Shown one piece after another: positions 21,486-24,027 of a stretch of DNA of 24,027 bases. Under the pieces are notes generated by a model. The model searched no databases and was not told the origin of the DNA. It saw only the letters and a program-made list of their open reading frames with translations. The stretch comes from JBAXAB01 sp037142735 (GTDB lineage Bacteria > Patescibacteriota > Minisyncoccia > Phycocordibacterales > CAIZLB01). Position 1 is the stretch's first letter; every line of letters starts with the position of its first letter. A program made the position numbers and the translations under genes. The stretch lies in contig JBAXAB010000011.1 in the NCBI GenBank assembly GCA_037142735.1, positions 1 through 24,027 of the forward strand, given 5' to 3'.

Positions 21486-22343
21486 ATGAAAAATACGCAG
21501 AAAGGTTTTATAGTTCCATTGTTAATTATATCCGCTATTTTGATTAGTGGAGGATTTTATTTATATTCAAAAAGCAGAACTCAGGTTCAGGTATACAATA
21601 ATACTTCCCAAATAAGTACAACATCAAATAGTACAGTAGAAGTTACTAGTCAAAATCCTGAAACTAAAAGATTTAGATTATATAGAAAACATGACGCGTA
21701 TGTATATCTCGTGAGTTCAGAATATCCAGTCCCTGTGTACTATAAATCTAATGAACTCAATGTCTTTAAAAATTATCAAGAGTTAGATTATCTTCAGATA
21801 ACCGCGAATTCTTATACCAAGTTAAATGTTCCAGAAAAAGAGTTTGTAGGCATAAAAGATTATTCTGTGGATATTACTGAACAAATAAATAATATTATAA
21901 ACATAAAATTAATTTCAGAGAATGAATTTAATTCAGAGGATGCTCATACTAATGAGTTATCAGAAAAGTTTTCTAATACGCCAGCAATAGTAAAATCAAT
22001 AAAGAGTCTCGGTAATAATAGTTGGTCACTCGATTTAGATATTTTAACGGACAACCCAAAATGGACTCCGGGAGGACAAGAAATGCTCTATATTAATCAA
22101 GATACTAAAGTTAGAACATTAATTGTAAATAATGACACAAAAAACCATGTCTGTGCAGATGGAGATATGGAGGGGAGAAAAATGTATGAAAGCAACACTA
22201 ATCTTATAAATTGGTTTAAAAATCTTTTGGATAGTTATGAGGCGGAATATAAAAAGAGTGGAGGACACAAAGGTGAGGTGTACTATAACTTCGACATAAG
22301 TGGTAATTTAATTACTGCTACTTATCCAAGGTGTAGAAGTTAG
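21486..22343 (+). CDS. Membrane-anchored or secreted hypothetical with prepilin-like N-terminus
   Basis: 285 residues from the ATG at 21486. Opening MKNTQKGFIVPLLIISAIL has the Lys-Gly-Phe boundary and hydrophobic stretch of a prepilin leader, but mature position 5 is Leu, not Glu. It may be cut by PilD or just be a membrane anchor (about residues 8-26). A Ser/Thr-rich linker (about 35-55) leads to a soluble domain of mixed strands and helices outside the membrane. I recognise no family and no catalytic motif; the C-terminal Cys residues (HVCADGD, YPRCRS) could form one disulfide. Base composition is more A/T-rich than the neighbours. Flanked by two copies of the same terminator-promoter module, so it could be an inserted or duplicated unit. 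Confidence 0.8.
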   Translation: MKNTQKGFIVPLLIISAILISGGFYLYSKSRTQVQVYNNTSQISTTSNSTVEVTSQNPETKRFRLYRKHDAYVYLVSSEYPVPVYYKSNELNVFKNYQELDYLQITANSYTKLNVPEKEFVGIKDYSVDITEQINNIINIKLISENEFNSEDAHTNELSEKFSNTPAIVKSIKSLGNNSWSLDLDILTDNPKWTPGGQEMLYINQDTKVRTLIVNNDTKNHVCADGDMEGRKMYESNTNLINWFKNLLDSYEAEYKKSGGHKGEVYYNFDISGNLITATYPRCRS

Positions 22344-22437
22344 TTAGAAGTTTTGGTTTCTGTAAATCCGGAATATAAATATACCCTTTGTTCTCCATGA
22401 TCGCGGTTCTCACTTCATCCACTAGCTCGCGCAGACG

Positions 22438-22466
22438 AAAAACACCCATATAATATGGGTGTTTTT
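22438..22466. terminator. Terminator after the 21486 gene
   Basis: AAAAACACCCAT pairs with ATGGGTGTTTTT across loop ATAAT; same stem as at 21417. Confidence 0.9.
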
Positions 22467-22492
22467 CTGTGGGGTGATGGGACGTGGAACCA

Positions 22493-22501
22493 TGGTATTA
22501 T
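22493..22501 (+). promoter_or_regulatory. Leaderless promoter of the 22508 gene
   Basis: TGGTATTAT ends 6 nt before the ATG at 22508; the in-frame upstream GTG at 22484 lies before the promoter. Confidence 0.7.
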
Positions 22502-22507
22502 TTTAAT

Positions 22508-23017
22508 ATGAAATCAAAAGTCATCACTGTAAATGACAAAATGCAGAAAGGTTACAAATATGAATTGGTAGAACCTGTTGGAAAAAACTTCAGTAAAGAT
22601 TTTAAACCCGACCTCACCCCTAAGCAAATGCTTGAACTTGGAGTGTTTGGAGGAAAATATATGACTGATTGTCAAAAAGAATTTCCTATTTCGTGGTTCA
22701 AGTCGGCTAAACTAAACTCAGAAAAATATGATAAAGATTTAAATTTTTTTAGAATAAAAGCTTCACAGTCGCTATCTGTTTGGAAAGAAAAGGGTTGGAT
22801 TTATAAGGAGGACCCACGTGGATGGTTCCAGTGGTATTGTCGATATTATATGGGGCGGAGGATACTTAAAGAAGACGAACGACAAATTAAGAGATGGAAA
22901 GCCATGACTCGACATATAACTCAGGTTGTAAATTCTTGTAGAAGAGGAGATTTTTCATGCCACACTAGACAACGACAAGCCCTTCTTCATTGGGCCTATG
23001 ATAGTAGAAAGTTTTAA
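22508..23017 (+). CDS. Conserved protein with WYCRYYMGRR motif, function unknown
   Basis: 169 residues, soluble, from the ATG at 22508. The sequence is dense in Trp, Arg and Tyr, with the blocks FGGKYMTDCQKEFP, ASQSLSVWKEKGWI, DPRGWFQWYCRYYMGRR, RQIKRWKAMTRH and RQRQALLHWAYDSRKF. I recall a similar uncharacterised family in bacteria and in plant/fungal genomes, but cannot name it and have not checked it. Invariant-looking Trp, Arg, His and Cys residues suggest a conserved nucleic-acid or nucleotide-binding job, which is guesswork. Single gene with its own leaderless promoter. Confidence 0.85.
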   Translation: MKSKVITVNDKMQKGYKYELVEPVGKNFSKDFKPDLTPKQMLELGVFGGKYMTDCQKEFPISWFKSAKLNSEKYDKDLNFFRIKASQSLSVWKEKGWIYKEDPRGWFQWYCRYYMGRRILKEDERQIKRWKAMTRHITQVVNSCRRGDFSCHTRQRQALLHWAYDSRKF

Positions 23018-23035
23018 AGCAAATATGCAGGATCC

Positions 23036-23044
23036 TGTTATAAT
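23036..23044 (+). promoter_or_regulatory. Leaderless promoter of the SOUL gene
   Basis: TGTTATAAT ends 6 nt before the ATG at 23051. Confidence 0.7.
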
Positions 23045-23050
23045 GGACTT

Positions 23051-23671
23051 ATGAAAATTACTTTAATTATTTTAGCAGTATTAATCCTATGGTCTCTTTG
23101 GGGTTATTTTTCCTCTCGAGTTGAGCAGGCAGAATATAAGGTAGTTAGTAAGAATAGCGATTATGAGATTAGAGAATATTCATCTCATAATGAAGCACAG
23201 ACAACCGTAAATGATTCATATGATGAAGCTCTGAACTCCGGTTTTAGAATTATTGCCGGATACATTTTTGGGGGAAATGTGAAAAAGGAGAGCATTGCCA
23301 TGACAGCTCCAGTAACTGAAAAATTAAATAAATCAGAGAATATTGCCATGACAGCTCCTGTGAAAGTTGAGGATGGAGGTAATTCTAGAATTATTTCTTT
23401 TGTGATGCCTAAAAAGTATGATCTAAATTCACTGCCGACGCCAAATGATGAGAGGATTAGGCTTGTCGAGGTGCCAGCTAAAAAAGTGGCAGTTTTAAGA
23501 TTTTCTTGGTTTAGAAGTTACGATAAAATTAAAAGAATGGAAACTAAATTAACCGAAACGCTTTCAAGGGATGGGATTAAAATTATCGGGACTCCTACTT
23601 ATGCTGGATATAACGCACCTTGGACACCACCGTGGATGAATCGAAATGAGGTAATGGTTGAGGTGGTGTAG
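23051..23671 (+). CDS. SOUL/HBP-type haem-binding-family protein
   Basis: 206 residues. One N-terminal membrane helix (about residues 3-20), then a SOUL domain on the far side. Landmarks: YEIREYSSHNEAQT, the doubled IAMTAPV (82-88 and 98-104; the doubling is usual in this family), SFVMPKKYDLNSLPTPND and the closing YAGYNAPWTPPWMNRNEVMVEV in outline, which is the family's conserved end. Some members bind haem or tetrapyrroles; others may not, and no haem-binding His is assignable here. Single gene followed directly by a terminator of the repeated type. Confidence 0.93.
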   Translation: MKITLIILAVLILWSLWGYFSSRVEQAEYKVVSKNSDYEIREYSSHNEAQTTVNDSYDEALNSGFRIIAGYIFGGNVKKESIAMTAPVTEKLNKSENIAMTAPVKVEDGGNSRIISFVMPKKYDLNSLPTPNDERIRLVEVPAKKVAVLRFSWFRSYDKIKRMETKLTETLSRDGIKIIGTPTYAGYNAPWTPPWMNRNEVMVEVV

Positions 23672-23677
23672 TATTCG

Positions 23678-23706
23678 AAAAACACCCAATTTATATGGGT
23701 GTTTTT
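23678..23706. terminator. Terminator after the SOUL gene
   Basis: AAAAACACCCA (23678-23688) pairs with TGGGTGTTTTT (23696-23706) across a 7-nt A/T loop. Same arm as the hairpins at 21417 and 22438, but without the shared downstream tail. Confidence 0.9.
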
Positions 23707-23709
23707 CTA

Positions 23710-23718
23710 TGTTATTAT
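23710..23718 (+). promoter_or_regulatory. Leaderless promoter of the last gene
   Basis: TGTTATTAT ends 6 nt before the ATG at 23725 and begins only 4 nt after the T-run of the previous terminator. Confidence 0.65.
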
Positions 23719-23724
23719 CGTTCA

Positions 23725-24027
23725 ATGAAACTCTTCGGTATTAAACTAGGCACAATTTCTCTTCTGATTTCGTTCTCATGGTTTGTTTCTTTTGGGCGCT
23801 CGGTATTGCCAACGCATCTACTTTCTCAGGGACTTTCGATTCCGCAAATATTTTTTGGTTCGGTCCTTCTTATTGTGGGACAGCTTGCCCTTCTTTTTTG
23901 CATTGGCTTCAAACAGCGAACTTATTCACTCAAATCAATCTGGACAATTGCTCTTAGTTTGTACGCACTCTCCTTTGTTCTTTCAAGTTTTACAATTGTT
24001 TCGTTTAGCCAATATTATATTGCCTCA
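23725..24027 (+). CDS. N-terminal part of a membrane protein, MFS-permease-like
   Basis: 101 codons open to the window end; the 3' part is missing. Translation begins MKLFGIKLGTISLLISFSWF and contains three hydrophobic stretches (about residues 8-25, 40-62, 72-95) broken by short loops. SFGRSVLPTHLLSQGLS followed by FFGSVLLIVGQLALLF looks like helices 1-2 of a major facilitator permease, the first loop carrying the usual helix-capping polar residues. The family is inferred from this fragment alone and the substrate is unknown. Start chosen from the leaderless promoter. Confidence 0.7.
   Translation, partial: MKLFGIKLGTISLLISFSWFVSFGRSVLPTHLLSQGLSIPQIFFGSVLLIVGQLALLFCIGFKQRTYSLKSIWTIALSLYALSFVLSSFTIVSFSQYYIAS

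Larger units (their letters stand above)
22428..22502 (+). repeat. Terminator-promoter module, copy 2
   Basis: Second copy of the 21407-21480 module, about 1.02 kb downstream, in the same orientation, here preceded by AGCT instead of the tRNA 3' end. Carries both the hairpin and the promoter of the next gene. Confidence 0.85.

Noticed and set aside
21492..22560. GCAGAAAGGTT shared after both module copies, suggesting a longer duplication.
   Set aside because: The string lies at different distances from the two ATGs and the sequence around it is unrelated; chance is more likely.
23294..23362. Near-identical DNA repeat encoding IAMTAPV twice, suspected recent duplication.
   Set aside because: Doubling of this motif is a normal trait of the SOUL family.

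Overview
The window reads as a chromosome segment of a small-genome Candidate Phyla Radiation (Patescibacteria) bacterium, most likely Parcubacteria-like. The reasons are: a compact pil cluster with short, divergent PilN/PilO/PilP-like proteins; proteins starting with a bare QKGF-type prepilin-like leader; tRNA genes without an encoded CCA; almost no Shine-Dalgarno sequences; and very short intergenic spacers. TGA is used as a stop (pilD, ligA, a minor pilin), so this is the standard bacterial code and not the TGA=Gly code of Gracilibacteria/SR1. The lineage call is inference; no 16S rRNA or ribosomal protein lies in the window.

Layout. 1-76: 3'-truncated tRNA-Ser(GCT), minus strand. 197-1309: polytopic membrane protein. 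1293-2000 (minus): ComF-like phosphoribosyltransferase, convergent with and overlapping the previous gene. 2057-13685: a nearly complete type IV pilus locus, in the order pilM, pilN-, pilO- and pilP-like, pilB, a CheY-like receiver, pilT, pilC, major pilin, pilD and four minor pilins. 13728-16405: NAD-dependent DNA ligase, with a stop/start-overlapping unknown gene that may have an ADP-ribosyltransferase-like fold. 16487-16969: HicB/HicA-type toxin-antitoxin pair in antitoxin-first order. 17009-18753: gatC-gatA. 18842-19630: two-TM protein with a C-terminal HEPN-like R-N-x3-H motif. 19730-20526: initiator tRNA and a sugar-nucleotidyltransferase. 20592-21410: tRNA-Met(CAT), gmk, tRNA-Asp. 21486-23671: three single genes (secreted/anchored hypothetical, WYCRYYMGRR-family protein, SOUL haem-binding-type protein) separated by near-identical terminator hairpins. 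23725-end: start of a membrane protein, probably an MFS permease.

How the genes work together. PilM/N/O/P-like proteins would form the inner-membrane platform, PilC the platform core, PilB and PilT extension and retraction. PilD processes the five pilins, and ComF and the pilus together suggest DNA uptake. The receiver between pilB and pilT has no kinase in the window and may gate the motors.

The most striking genome-wide signal is promoter layout. At least six genes carry an extended -10 box (TGnTATNNT) ending 5-6 nt before the ATG, so transcription should start on the start codon (leaderless mRNA). Other points for a second look are: the atypical initiator tRNA loops, loss of half the zinc ligands of LigA, a duplicated terminator-promoter module beside tRNA-Asp, and a perfect hairpin embedded in the PRPP motif of the comF-like gene. 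I saw no CRISPR array, insertion sequence, integrase or phage gene. No gene-free stretch exceeds 300 bases. I did not find a clear new multi-gene system; the ligA/ART-like/HicBA stretch is the nearest candidate.
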